A DNA stretch of 64,000 nt from Odontesthes bonariensis (lineage: Eukaryota; Chordata; Actinopteri; Atheriniformes; Atherinopsidae). Location of the stretch: positions 2,850,501-2,914,500 of the forward strand of contig NC_134520.1 of the NCBI RefSeq assembly GCF_027942865.1, read 5' to 3'. The first letter of the stretch is position 1; each line of letters opens with the position of its first letter. The position numbers and the translations under genes were made by a program. The notes under the pieces were generated by a model that saw only the letters and a list, made by a program, of their open reading frames with translations, was not told the origin of the DNA and did no database searches. Shown here in pieces: positions 12,346 to 29,980 of this stretch.

Positions 12346-13835
12346 AAAGAAAAAAAAAAAAAAAAAAAAAGTGGCTCCCCGAATACGCTGCAGGCCCCGG
12401 ACCTGGTGAACATCGAGCCCTCCTGCTCTGTGGCGGATCCCAGGAAACAGGGGTGCCTATTGCAGCCATTCCTTGGCTGCCCTCTCCGGGTGAGCCTTTC
12501 TCCCCCGGTCTTCTAGATCCCCATACCCCTCTCCCTTCTGGCTGCCCGGAGGGCCACGCTCCCAGTTCCACAAGGTTGCTTGCCCCTCAATTTTAAATGC
12601 TCACTATTAGAAAATATCAGAGCCAGAGGGGAGGGGTCTTCCCGCACCCCTGTTGCCTGGTTGCTGCCTGGGGCGGGGGGGCCAGGAGGAGGAGTTGTCC
12701 TGCTGGTTCGGGGTCTGTGGTGGTTGGGGGGTTGCTGGCCCCCGGATGTGCCCGCTACGCTACACTCCAGCGGAGTTGGGGGATGGATGCATGTGCTGTG
12801 CGAGTGTTTGTGGATGTGTTTTTTTTTTTGTCTTTATGTATGTATTTATTTCTTTTATTATTATTATTTATTTTATTTTTTCTTCCTTATATGATCTATG
12901 GGGTGACTTGGTCTGGGTCCTGCTGTCCTCTGGCCTGCTTGTGCTGTTCCTGATGGGGGGGGGGGGGGGCATTGCTTCTCCCCGCTGCGGGCGGCCTCAC
13001 CCACCTGTGGGCACGTCTTGACTCCCGGGGCGCTTGCCCAGGGGCACTGGGGCAGGCGCTGGCCCACTGCGGTTGGCTGTCTGGGGCGCCTGGCCCTCTC
13101 GGGTGTTGGGCGGGGCCCCTGCCGGGGGGTTTTGGTGGCGCTCGGGCTCGCGGGGGCCTGGCAGGGTTGGTAGGCTGCCGCCTCTGGTCGCCGGGGGGGC
13201 TCTGCCCGATGCTTGTGGGGGCTCTGTCTGGGGGCTTCCTCTGCTGTCTTCTGGGGGGATGCGTGGTCGTCCCTATGATGGGCTTCCCGGGTTCTGTGCT
13301 CCTTGGGGGCTGTTGGTGGCCTGGGTCTGGGGGCCCTCTCGGCCTGCTTCTGATTGCTGGGGGGGATTGTGCCACTATACACTGATATTTAAGCATGGTT
13401 ATTATGTGGGACCATCTACGTGTATTGCATGTTCATGCACACACACACACTCACACTCACATTCATTAGCCCAGTACCATGCTCACTAAGCAGTTGTTGT
13501 GCTGTCCTGTGGTTTAAGGTCACCTGTGTATCATATGAGATTGCTGCTGCTTGTGTTTTTTTTGTTTGTGTGTTTGTTCTCTGCTTGTCTGCTTACAGGT
13601 GCTCCTGGTGCTTCTAAGGTTGGATTCCCCACAAAAGCCGTGAATTGTCTTCAGTTTTGTTTTTACAGGTGGAGCAGCTGGTTGTCTGATTTTTCGTTGT
13701 TTTTTATGTTTGTCTCTTCATGTTTCTGTTCTTTTTTTCTCTTCTTCGCTCTCCCTCTCTCTGTGTCCCCCGGTCCGGTTCGGCACTATTATCATATCAT
13801 GTTAAATATTGTAACAAAAATAAAGGAGCACAAAT
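12346..13835 (+). mobile_element. Unclassified repeat, probably retroelement-derived, strongly G/T-rich on the plus strand
   Basis: The stretch starts after an A-run (12348-12370). It passes through a GC-rich block (12380-13380) with a ten-fold G run, a T-rich spacer at 12820-12885 and a short CA tract near 13438-13452, and ends with AACAAAAATAAAGGAG near 13811-13826. The G/C strand bias and abrupt composition edges set it apart from both neighbouring genes. Similar G-rich units recur in fish genomes in my memory, but I cannot name the family. All open frames in it are composition artefacts. Confidence 0.45.
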
Positions 13836-15201
13836 AATGAATAGGCTGGGAAACAGGGAAAATCCCTCAAATGTACTGTAAATAAAAGATATTACACTAG
13901 AGCTTTAAAGAGGATTTGTAAAAGCCAAGGGTCAAAGAGGCGGTACTTTCACCTGCAGTACAGATAGAGCTGAATGATCCAAGAAAAAGAAGAACACAAA
14001 CAAGTTATTCTTTAATGTAAAAATACATCGTTTTTAGCTACAAATGACTGTTTGAGATATTATCAGCATCAACAACATACATCACTCCACCTACCAAAAA
14101 ACCCCAACAAACAGTACGTCTAAAATAAGTAATAAATATAAAATGATGCAGATAAAAATGTAGAAAAAAAAGTCAGCTCTCCTACTCGATTATTAGTTGT
14201 TTAAATAACCAAGTACCACTCCTAATACTTAATCCTTTATTCTAATCCTTACCAATTAATGTACCGGTAAGGTGAGGATTCTTTTCCACTTCTTTGCAGG
14301 CGCTACCCATTAAAAAGTGCCAGTCCAAAGATTCCCTTGTACGAATGACAATTCAGAATTTTTTGTTAACTCCACATAGACGGAGCCAGTTGCAACCTTG
14401 AAGAGTTTGTGACCATCTATAATACCAGGGGAATAAAATGTAAACCCATTTCTCAAAAAAAAAAAAAAAAAGGAGGCGGCAACAGTCTTTAAAGCCACAA
14501 TCCTTCACGGGAAATGAACCCGCCTGGCCATTCACTTTGGTTGTTCGAAGGATGAAGTTCGACCGCTGTTGTCCGTTTGTAACAAGCTTACAACAGTATT
14601 TGCACGAAAAAGTCAGAGGCTAAAAGAATGAACGACAATAAGTGTCAGTGCATCTCACTGTGCTCAGAAGGCATCTAAAGTTACATTCCCTGTAAACGGC
14701 ACAACAGAAAAGGCCATAGAAGCGAGGATTGTACCTTTAAAAATAACATTTACTTTACATCTATGTAATGGTGTCAGTACACAGTTATGCTCGCAGCAGC
14801 TGGCCACTCCTGTCTTCTTGAGACTGAACCGCGAAATGATCGGTTTGTGTAAATACCAAGAAATCGTTTCATATAAATAGTACCGGTTCCATGTTCCCTT
14901 GTTCTCAGAACTCCCAAATACAGCATCAAAATGAAAAATACGTACAAAGAAAACAGCATCTAGAAATCCGCCTACAATCCCCGTGGAAAGTCTCGTAACC
15001 GTGGTAGCAGCAGGAGAGGCGCAGTGACATCGTGGCAGTGACATCGTGGCTCCATTTCCACAAAAAACACCCGATGGAAGTATTTGGAACGCAATTCCTG
15101 CCGACCCTGCTGCTAAAACGCTCCATAAATAAAGTAGTAAAAAGTCGTTATTTTTCTTCCTCTGTTCGTCGATATAGAAGCGTTCAAATCCAGTGTCTCT
15201 G
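13836..15201 (-). other. slc35d1: Probable 3' UTR of slc35d1
   Basis: This lies directly downstream of the slc35d1 stop on the minus strand. Minus-strand polyadenylation signals are AATAAA at 14236-14241 and ATTAAA at 14011-14016, so the 3' UTR may be 1.0-1.2 kb. An A-run sits at 14456-14471. No gene was recognised; the open frames at 14310-14535 and 14664-15126 have no family resemblance. Confidence 0.55.
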
Positions 15202-21779
<6,578 letters not shown>

Positions 21780-23564
21780 CCCCGAAAAGCTCTCATTCCT
21801 CTCCGAGTGTCGCCTCTTCCCCTGCCATCACTCCAGGGGCTCACCCACTGACACATGCACGCACGTGCGCGCGCACACAGCCCCGGGACATCGGCGTTTC
21901 ACAACTTCCTCTGCAAGTCTGAACATCACCGAGCACTCGCGTGATTTTGTTACTTGTATATTGCTGAAATCAAAGTCCCTCTGAGGTGTGTGAATGAAGC
22001 TCACGTGCAAAGCTGAAGCTACTAATCAGCTTCCTGCTTGGGAGCTAAATATGTGTTGGACTGTGAGAAACTTAAGCAGGAACTTGCTGGAGATGTTAGT
22101 GTGTCGGCGGCTTTACAACCTCCCCCAAACTCTCATCCATGAATGCGCTGGACTGACAGAGCAGCACTTCCTGGTTTCTGACTTGACACGTGATCCGTTT
22201 AATCCAATCACGATTCAAGAGGTACATTAACCCGTTGGTTGCATTCAATTGGATTTGTTGGAGACCTGGTGCCAGAGAACTGCTGTTGTCTTAACTAAGC
22301 TGCATGCCACAAGCTGTACACACCTGATTAAAGTTGCAGTTGTGCTAGTTTGCAACAACTTTACAAGCCCATCGACACCAAATAAATACGTGGGACCGTG
22401 GGAGATTGGAAGAAGCGATGCAACAGTCTGTTTCCAGTGTTTGGCTCTTTTTTTAAATTTATGTTGACACGTTGGATCTTTGGAACAGACAGAGTGATGG
22501 ACATTTAACATGAGAACCAGAATACAGATTGCTTTTTGAAGGATCTCAAAGGCTAAAAAAGTTATTTGAGAAATGCCTCATATGTAGGTGGAGGTTACAT
22601 TTTTATGTAGACGTGGGGTAATAGGCCAAATGTTCATTTCAATCTGATACTCAAGGTCAAAGTGAGATTCTTTAAATACCCCCCCTCCTCTTGTGCCATA
22701 TGACCACTATCCTGCGAATACCTGCCGTTAGAAGTGGGGTTGGGCATTCCAGCAGGGTGCAGATCTTAAACCGATCTCTAAAACTTCAAAACATTTCAGA
22801 TAAATAACGTGTGCAACTGACAAAATCCTTGGCTGGAAAAGATTCATGTAACATGACTGCATCGTCTCTTTACCGTACTCAACCGCTTTGATCCAAACTG
22901 TAATATCTCAACAGCCACTGAATGGAATTCATTAAAACAAATTCAAATAATTTTGGTCAGCTGCTAACATTTAAATGTAGCACCATGATCGATGGGCTCA
23001 TTTCCAGCTGCTTCAAACTGTTTTCTTCTGTCTTTTGTGATGCAGTCACTTTTCTCTGAGCACCACATTCTTCTGGCTTTCACTGAGGTTTTTCAAAAAT
23101 TATAAAATATGGTTACGGTTGTCATGTTCCTCAAATTACTAAGATGATCCCTTTTGTTTTTGTCCAGTGCAACCCCTGAATAATAATTAAAAAAAAAAAA
23201 AAGGATTTTCTTCAATTCCTTGATACCTTGAGAGCTGCCCAACAGTTCAAGGCCTGTTTCTTCGTATTTTTTTTCTGTAAATGTGTCTGTTTGGAGCAAA
23301 ACTTTTAGTTTACATTAGTTTTACAGTTTTAACCACAGCTCTGATAAAAACAACAAATGTCCAGTGAAAGAAGACCAGCTCCCTGACGCGACCTTGTAAA
23401 AGACCCGTGTGTATTTTGGCAGGTGGTACTGGGATTAAAACCTGACGTGTCTCTGATAAGAAATGTGTCTGTGCATGTGCCACGTTGTCAAGCAGAGAGC
23501 ACAGGTGTAGAGTCAACCCCTTCACCAATTTCTGTTTCTGGGAAAGAAACATCCGACCTAAACC
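21780..23564. other. Intergenic region between divergent slc35d1 and aqp12
   Basis: The 21780-21920 part is CG-rich and should hold the slc35d1 promoter and 5' UTR. From 22010 on, the sequence is ordinary, with an A-run at 23189-23201. No exon could be recognised in the open frames at 21994-22511 or 23310-23552. The aqp12 start is preceded by CTAAACC. Confidence 0.6.
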
Positions 23565-24645
23565 ATGTCTGGACTGAACGCTTCCCTCGGATACTTCCTC
23601 GCTGCCGTGATTTTTGCAGCCTTCGTTCGAAAACTCTTTAAGAAATGGCCACGGCTCGGCTTCGTTTCAGAGTTTGCCTCCTCGTTCATGCTGGTGGCGT
23701 GTTGGCTAGAGATTCAAACCATAGTGGAGGTGGGCGAGTGGGCCGGGGGCCTGGGTCCTGATGTGACCGTGACCATACTGTTTGTGGTGCTGCTGACTCA
23801 TGGTGTGATCTGTGGTGGAGCGTCAGGGAACCCCAGCCTGGCTGTGCAGAACTTCCTGCAGCTGGAGGCCTCCACCCTGCCCACTCTGCTCGCCGTTGCG
23901 GCTCAGTTCCTCGGGGCACACCTCGCCCTCCTTGCAGCTGGGTTCTTTTGGGGCCTGGAGCTGACGGACATGCACATAATCAAAGTCCTGATGAGCAGCG
24001 AGTGCAGTGCGTCCCTGCTGGTCCCTGTGCTTCAGGGCTTCTTTACAGAGAGCGCCTGTGCTTTCATCTTTCATCTCATCCACTTAAGCCTGCGACGCAG
24101 ATCCGCTCTGATCCGGGTGCCCCTGGTCGCTGTCCTCCTCACATTCCTGTCCCATACCGGTAAGTCTTGGCTGAACACATTTATCATCACTGCAATGAAG
24201 AGGGTTTAATTACTTTCCTACTTCTGCTTCTTAAGAATTGGTAGAAGGGTTCCCTTATTTTTCAGAATGAAAGAAAAAAAAAGGCGTTTTAGCATTTAAC
24301 ATCCACTCTCGTTTTCCAGCCAGACCCTACACCTCAGCGTACATAAACCCATCTTTGGCGTACGGACTCACCTTCCACTGTCCTGGATTTACCTTCAGAG
24401 AGTATGCAGTGGTCTACTGGCTGAGCTCTCTCACAGGTAAATCAAATCAAATTACAACTAAGTGCATTTGTGCAGTCAGTCCTTTGAAAGTGTGAACACT
24501 GAATGTCTGTTTTCTAGGCATGGCTTTGGCTCTACTCCTGTACATGGGCCATATTCCAAGGATTTTTGCCAAAAACCTCTTGTATTGCCGGAAGACACGC
24601 TTGAGAGTGCCAAAAGGAGACAAAGTAGAAAAGAAGAAAATGTGA
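23565..24645 (+). CDS. aqp12: Aquaporin-12 (superaquaporin)
   Basis: AQP12 is an intracellular aquaporin of the AQP11/12 subfamily, in mammals confined to pancreatic acinar cells. Three exons, 23565-24159, 24320-24436 and 24518-24645, give 279 residues. The start MSGLNASLGYF matches human MAGLNVSLSFF. Other shared blocks are WAGGLGPDVTVTILF, ELTDMHIIKVLMS, TESACAFIFHL, ARPYTSAYINPSL and VVYWLSSLTGMALALLLYMG. The first pore motif is NPS at residues 89-91 (NPT in human AQP12) and the second is NPS at 208-210, where NPA would be usual; no arginine follows it. The tail is basic (KKKM). The gene has AATAAA at 24986-24991 and converges on rpp21, with 380 bp between the two stop codons. Confidence 0.95.
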
Positions 24646-25025
24646 AACGTTACGTGCTGCTACTCCCAAAGGGGGGAAAAACTTTTTTATAACTGTGGTT
24701 AAAAAGGGTTTACTTCAACTGAACAAGCCTAACGGGAGAAGGTAAAATATTTGGGATGGGAAGAAAAGAAAAAAAAAAAAAAAAAAAAAAGCAAATATAT
24801 GAATATATAAAAAAAAAAAAAAAAGAAAAAAAAAAAGGACTTAACAGCTCAAATTGTGTCCCTCATTTTGTAATACCGCCTTGTTTTTCTTTGGCAACGG
24901 ATGTTCAACATCACAAAACAAGCACACACAATTTTCAAATCACTTTATGATACATGTAACCCAATTAAGTTACATATAGTTCTTAAATAAAAAAAAATCT
25001 GAACAAGGCGAGAAAGGAACTGCTG
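24646..25025. other. Shared 3' region of aqp12 and rpp21
   Basis: Low-complexity A-rich sequence covers 24765-24837. The aqp12 polyadenylation signal (24986-24991) lies only 35 bp from the rpp21 stop. The only minus-strand signal-like hexamer I see is CATAAA (about 24943-24948), so the two 3' UTRs probably overlap in antisense. Confidence 0.55.
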
Positions 25026-28000
25026 CTACGTGCTGGTAGAAGTCTGAGCTGCACTGGTTTTAGAGGACTGTGACCCATCAGGCTTTGGATTTTTTGGCTG
25101 ACTTTTAGCCGACGTGCCTGGATCTGTGGGCGAGAAAGAAAGCACTCTGTAACAGCTTAGTGGCATTCGTGTTGATTTTTGAAACTCTGCTTTAAAAACC
25201 AAGTCGACAAATTTTGCGGGTTTGTTTTTGAGAACCGTCCTCCTTTATTGAAGTTTTGCCACCTCACCTGGCTGCTTCTGCTTCTGCAGCTGTGCCTCGG
25301 GTCGGTCCACCCATAAACTGTGATCTGGATTATTAAGCAGGGCCTTGCTCTGGCCACAGCTGAGACACCTCACCACAGTAAAGCGGGTCTTGCCTTTCTT
25401 TCCTTAACAAATAAAAAAAAAAGAAAAAAGAAAGACGTTACCATCAAACTCTGAAACACAAACTCAGAAGTGGGCTGCATTCGGTACACAATGCAGAGTA
25501 ACTGTGGAAATGACAAACTGACTCACTTCGTTGTCTTGTTGTAGCTGTTACACCCGGAATGAGCAACGAGGAGCACTTCTTGCATAATGTTCTCTTCACT
25601 GATGGGTCTCTGGGGAGAAAAAAAAAAAAATAAAATAAAATAAAATAAAAAAAAAAAAAAATCAATGATTCACATGTTAGTCTGTCACCATCATCCCACT
25701 CCCTCCATAAAACCTCGGAAATAGACCATCTCTTGGTCTTCAACTTGTGAGTCGCATTCACTCCAAGTAAGTTGTAGTCAATAGAAAATGGACTCCTGGT
25801 GGTTTTATATAAAATGTTGCACACATTCCTTGTAACCGCACTGAGCAGCTGTAAACAAGGAGTCGATTGCTCAGTGGTCAGACCTCATTTTAAGAGAGCT
25901 GCATCCATCTGAAAAGTACTTATAAATATGGATTTATTTTTCTTTAAGTGTGGTTATGAAGCCGTCTGTGCACATCTTAAAATAAGACATCCACTGACTG
26001 TAATCCACACCCTCTCAGATATCTATGCATGAAGAGTGAATGCTAAATACATCATTTGAAAAGGTCACAATGGATTTAAATGCAAAAATGATTGAACTTT
26101 TTTTTTCTGTTCATGCTGATGATTTTATCTGTTGCATTTTAAATATATTTAGTAAACAGTTCAGCTTTATGGTTTCGCGGTACAAGAAAAACACAATTGC
26201 TTTTTTTTTTCTTAAAATATCACAAATATGATTGTTGACTTTGGTCTTTTTAGGCAATTGTTGATAGCCTATATATATATATATATATATATATATTCAC
26301 AACTAGTGTTTAAAGACACTTAATAAATCGTCCAAGTTACGAAATTGTAACTTGTAACAATCTACAAAACCTATACTGCTTGACAGTGCAAAGTGTAAAA
26401 AAAAAAAAAAACAAACAAAAAAAAAACCGTACTGTTCTTTAAAGCTGCAGTCTGCAACTCTTTTTCAAGCATAATGCCTGGAACTGTCCAGGGATTCTGA
26501 AAGTAGTACATTAAAAAAAAATGAGTTCTCTAGGTCCCCTATATGTCCTGCTAGGTCCCTCCAAAGCCAGCAGGTTTGTTTACAAAATTGCAGACCGGAC
26601 CGGTAAAAGTTAACCAATCAGGTTACAAGCTGGGCTCTGCTGCCTGTCAATCACCGATTGTGCACGCGCGATACAAGGTAGGCTCGTCCCCACGCTTATT
26701 TATCTAGACTATTGAACTTCATTATAGTCCAGGCAAAGTAGCATTTTACGACGGACTAATTGTAAAAGAAGTTTTTTCAGCTTATATCATTTCTATGAGG
26801 TGTCCAGAACAACATACTAAAAGTCCTAAGAAATCCTAGTTGGGGAAATATGTTATATTCTCATGAATCTGAGATGTATGCCAATACGGCCAGGCAACAA
26901 TACACCTCAATGGGGCTATTTTTTCCCCTTACTCCTATCAAAATGAAACTTTACACAATGAAAGTACCCATGAATAGTAAATTTTTTTGTATTACAAGTT
27001 TCTTTGAAAATAAATTGTAATATGCAAATGAGCTATACACTAATCAAATATGCCCAAAATACATCCAAATAGGCCTAATTTTTTCTTTTACTCCTACCAC
27101 AATAAAAGTTCACACAATGAAAGTGTACATGAAAAATAAAACATTTTGTATTAGAAGTTTCTTTGAAAATGAATTTGAATATGCACATGAGCTCCACCCT
27201 TATACTAATTTGCACAGGCAGAAACACCATTCATGTATGACAAATACATCGGCCCAATCTTCATCCAATCATCCTACTGCCAATGGGTGATGGCAATGCT
27301 GCTCTTAGACTGGCCTCTAACCTGAAAACTGCCTGGCTTGGTAGTACCTGCCAGGGGTATAACCCCCGCCGGTATAGTCTTCAGTGTCACGGAGGCACAC
27401 AAGCCTCCCCACCACAACAAGGTAGCAACAACAGGGGAGGGGTTTTTTTTTTTGCATCGGCTACATGAAGTTCATGGACAGATGATATTCTCCCCAAAAC
27501 TGTATCAGACCATTCATCGTTCCTTAAAGCTGCAGTCTGCAACTCTTTTTCAAGCATAATGCCTGGAACTGTCCGGGGATTCTGAAAGTAGTACATTAAA
27601 TACCCCAATACAAAAAAAAAAAAAAAAAGAGTTCTCTAGGTCCCCTATATGTCCCGCTAGGTCCCTCCAAAGCCAGCAGGTTTGTTTACAAAATTGCAGA
27701 CCGGACCGGTAAAAGGTAACCAATCAGGTTACGAGCTGGGCTCTGCTGCCTGTCAATCACAGATTGTGCACGCGCGATACAAGGTAGGCTCGTCCCCACG
27801 CTTATTTATCTGGACTATTGAACTTCATTACGGGCTAGTCTACTTACTGTGTCTTCCATGATCGCAAATGACAGGTGAGTTGATGAATGAGGAGTCGTGT
27901 ACGCGCATCTGGCGTGCACGTCTACGTGCACGAGTTCTCATGTGTTTTGATGGGGCGGGACAGGAAGTTGAATAACTTTTTATTTTTCGGTTAAAAAATA

Positions 28001-29980
28001 AGCATTTCTTGCATTTTGCGACTACGGAGGTCACCGTTTTCAACTTCAAGCGTTCTGATAGATCATGTAAACTCTTAAAATGCCAAAAATTAGGACTTTA
28101 CGTATGACAACAACAAATCCTGCAGACTGCAGCTTTAAGTGGCAAACCTGCACAATCCTTTCCTGGAAGTCTCCTGTTCTTACTGGGTAGATATCAATTT
28201 TCTCTCTCTGCTTTTTCTTATGATTTATTTCAGTTGGTTGTCCACAGAACAAGCAATGCTGTTGAAAATTGAAGGTCTGTTCTGAGCAGAGATTGTGTTT
28301 GATTTGTGGTTGTTGTAAAGATGGTATTACATTATCACGTACAATATTTTCTGCTTTACAATAGCTGCGGCGGCATTCGATGTGTACTCTGTCTCTAGGA
28401 ATTGTCACTAAGCTACTTCCACGTTGAGCACTGGCACTGTTCACACCATTGCTGCCTTTTGCTCGTAGAACAACCCATGTGTTTTCATCACTGAATGACT
28501 CATTACATATTTTACACTTCTCCATTTCTCCCTGTACATTTATTTTAAAGAGCTGGAATGTCTAGAAAGTGTGTCTATCTGGTTTTTCATCTGTCTTCTG
28601 TGTGAGTGAATTGTTTAGTTTGTAAGAATGACTTCTGCCCGTAGCAAATCTGGTCTGAAATACTTGCTTTTCTGTTCAATTGTCTGTAGTTTGATTTTCT
28701 GTTCAAATTAGATGCTGACTTGACTGACTGACACTATTCTGTTGTACACTGCTATGTTTTTTTTTCTGTTTTGTTCGCTTTTCTGAAGTTCGCTTTTCTG
28801 TTCTCTTCAAATGAGAAGAGTGTGTGTGAAATAAAGTCAAATGAAATGTCTTCTTGTACTCTGTCCAGAATTCTATCCCCTCCCCCACCCTGCCCTCAAA
28901 TGTTGCCATTTGTCAAAAGAGCGGGAAAGCTGAGTTCTCAGTGGGGTCCCACTCCCAAGTTGTATCATGTGCATACATGATACGGGCATATTCGATTAGT
29001 GTATAGCTCATTTGCATATTACAATTTATTTTCAAAGAATCTTGTAATACAAAAAATGTTACTGTTCATGGGTACTTTCTTTGTGTAAAGTTTCATTTTG
29101 ATAGGAGTAAAGGAAAAAAATAACCCCATTGGGATGTATTGTTGCTTGGCCCTACTGGCACACATCTCGGATTGATGAAAATTTAACATTTTAGTATGTT
29201 GTTCTGGACACCCCATAGAAATGATTTATGCTGAAAAAAATCTTTTACAATTAGTTCCATTTTTGGCTCAAAAATTAGTTACTTTGCCTGGACTATTACG
29301 GGCTAGTCTACTTACTGTGTCTTCCATGATCGCAAATGACAGGTGAGTTGATGAATGAGGAGTCGTGTACGCGCATCTGGCGTGCACGTAGACGTGCACG
29401 AGTTCTCATGTGTTTTGATGGGGCGGGACAGGAAGTTGAATAACTTTTTATTTTTCGGTTCAAAAATAAGCATTTCTTGCATTTTGCGACTACGGAGGTC
29501 ACCGTTTTCAACTTCAAGCGTTCTGATAGATCATGTAAACTCTGAAAATGCCAAAAATTAGGACTTTACGTATGACAACAACAAATCCTGCAGACTGCAG
29601 CTTTAAAGGAAGTTGCGCAACAAATTAACTTACCGTTCTGCCTTCAAAACAAAGCACATAACGCACACCAACAAAATAAAATAAAAATTTTCATTTGACC
29701 AACTCTACTTACTGTCTGAGAACCAAACGCCTTGCAATTGTCTTCTGTGTGAAACCGTAGAAACGAGCCAGCTCCACATTTTGTGGGTTTTGAGATAAAA
29801 CACAATGAGCAGCCTGTAGAAGGACAAAAAAAAAAAAAACACCATCACATATCCGCTTAGCACGGCAGCTAGCATGTTAGCCGCGTGAGTCCAGTCCACG
29901 TTTATACTTAAACTTTTTCCTACCTGGTAAAGATAGTTGAGTCTTTGGTAGGCTTCTTTGTCTTTCAAGTGGAGCGCCAT
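25026..29980 (-). CDS. rpp21: Ribonuclease P/MRP protein subunit p21
   Basis: RPP21 is a zinc-binding nuclear subunit of RNase P, which removes the 5' leader of precursor tRNAs. Five minus-strand exons (29980-29924, 29813-29713, 25609-25527, 25402-25268 and 25123-25026) give 157 residues (human 154). The N-terminus MALHLKDKEAYQRLNYLYQ and the blocks AAHCVLSQNPQNVELARFY, DPSVKRTLCKKCSSLLIPG, CLSCGQSKALLNNPDHSLW and VDRPEAQL match the family. The four zinc ligands are visible as two CxxC pairs (CKKC and CLSC). The C-terminal exon is low in conserved residues and rich in S, T and P. Intron 2 is about 4.1 kb because of nested transposable elements. The gene is co-directional with pak2, which ends about 1.3 kb upstream of its start. 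Confidence 0.95.
26271..26296. repeat. (AT)13 microsatellite
   Basis: An uninterrupted AT dinucleotide run in rpp21 intron 2. Confidence 0.95.
27270..27440 (-). repeat. Possible LINE-related fragment
   Basis: Read on the minus strand, the stretch runs CTACCTTGTTGTGGTGGGGA, then GGCTTGTGTGCCTCCGTGAC and CCCTGGCAGGTACC. This resembles a sequence found upstream of reading frames in some fish non-LTR elements, as far as I recall. No coding part follows here. The identification is weak. Confidence 0.3.
27524..28138. mobile_element. TTAA-flanked DNA element, copy 2 (innermost of the nest)
   Basis: This is a complete 607-bp copy (27528-28134) with 14-bp inverted ends AGCTGCAGTCTGCA and TTAA on both sides (27524-27527, 28135-28138). 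It is close to copy 1 in sequence, including a shared A-run region and the CG-containing core around GATTGTGCACGCGCGATAC. It sits inside the open frame of the long-repeat element and must therefore be the youngest of the three insertions. Confidence 0.88.
28139..28525 (-). pseudogene. Cysteine-rich protein frame of the long-repeat transposon, interrupted by copy 2
   Basis: An open frame starts at 28525 with MEKCKICNESFSDENTWVVL and continues with HIECRRSYC and a later CLFCGQ, a pattern of paired cysteines suggesting zinc binding. It reads toward lower coordinates until the TTAA junction of the nested copy at 28138. Sequence that looks like the same protein family reappears beyond the nested copy (about 27523 down to 27455) and then stops resembling it. 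I remember proteins of this type as repetitive, uncharacterised predicted proteins in fish and cnidarian genomes, with no named function. Confidence 0.55.

Larger units (their letters stand above)
26722..29298 (-). mobile_element. DNA transposon with long (about 310 bp) terminal inverted repeats, inserted in copy 1
   Basis: The ends TAGTCCAGGCAAAGTA (from 26725) and TACTTTGCCTGGACTA (to 29295) are inverted. The similarity continues inward for about 310 bp to around 27045 and 28980, including AACATACTAAAA and GAGCTATACACTAATC on both arms. The trinucleotide TTA flanks both ends and occurs once in the intact target of the sister copy, so the target duplication is TTA. That fits PIF/Harbinger but does not prove it. 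The interior carries a minus-strand frame for a cysteine-rich protein and the second TTAA-flanked copy. Confidence 0.8.
26439..29606. mobile_element. TTAA-flanked DNA element, copy 1 (outermost of a nest), split by an insertion
   Basis: The left end at 26443 reads AGCTGCAGTCTGCAACTC and the right end at 29602 reads TGCAGACTGCAGCT, with TTAA on both sides (26439-26442 and 29603-29606). Left part 26443-26724 and right part about 29299-29602 match the two halves of the uninterrupted copy at 27528-28134. The element is roughly 0.6 kb without the insert and has no coding potential. TTAA duplication fits piggyBac or Kolobok superfamilies; I cannot decide between them. Confidence 0.85.

Noticed and set aside
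12597-13489. Long overlapping open frames on both strands (up to 169 codons), rich in P, R and G
   Set aside because: They lie in all frames at once over a G/C-biased repeat. The lack of stops is explained by base composition and no frame resembles a protein family.
28703-28909. Open frames around 28700-28980 as further transposon genes
   Set aside because: Short, low-complexity (SEKRTKQKKKH) and partly inside the inverted arm; no motif supports them.
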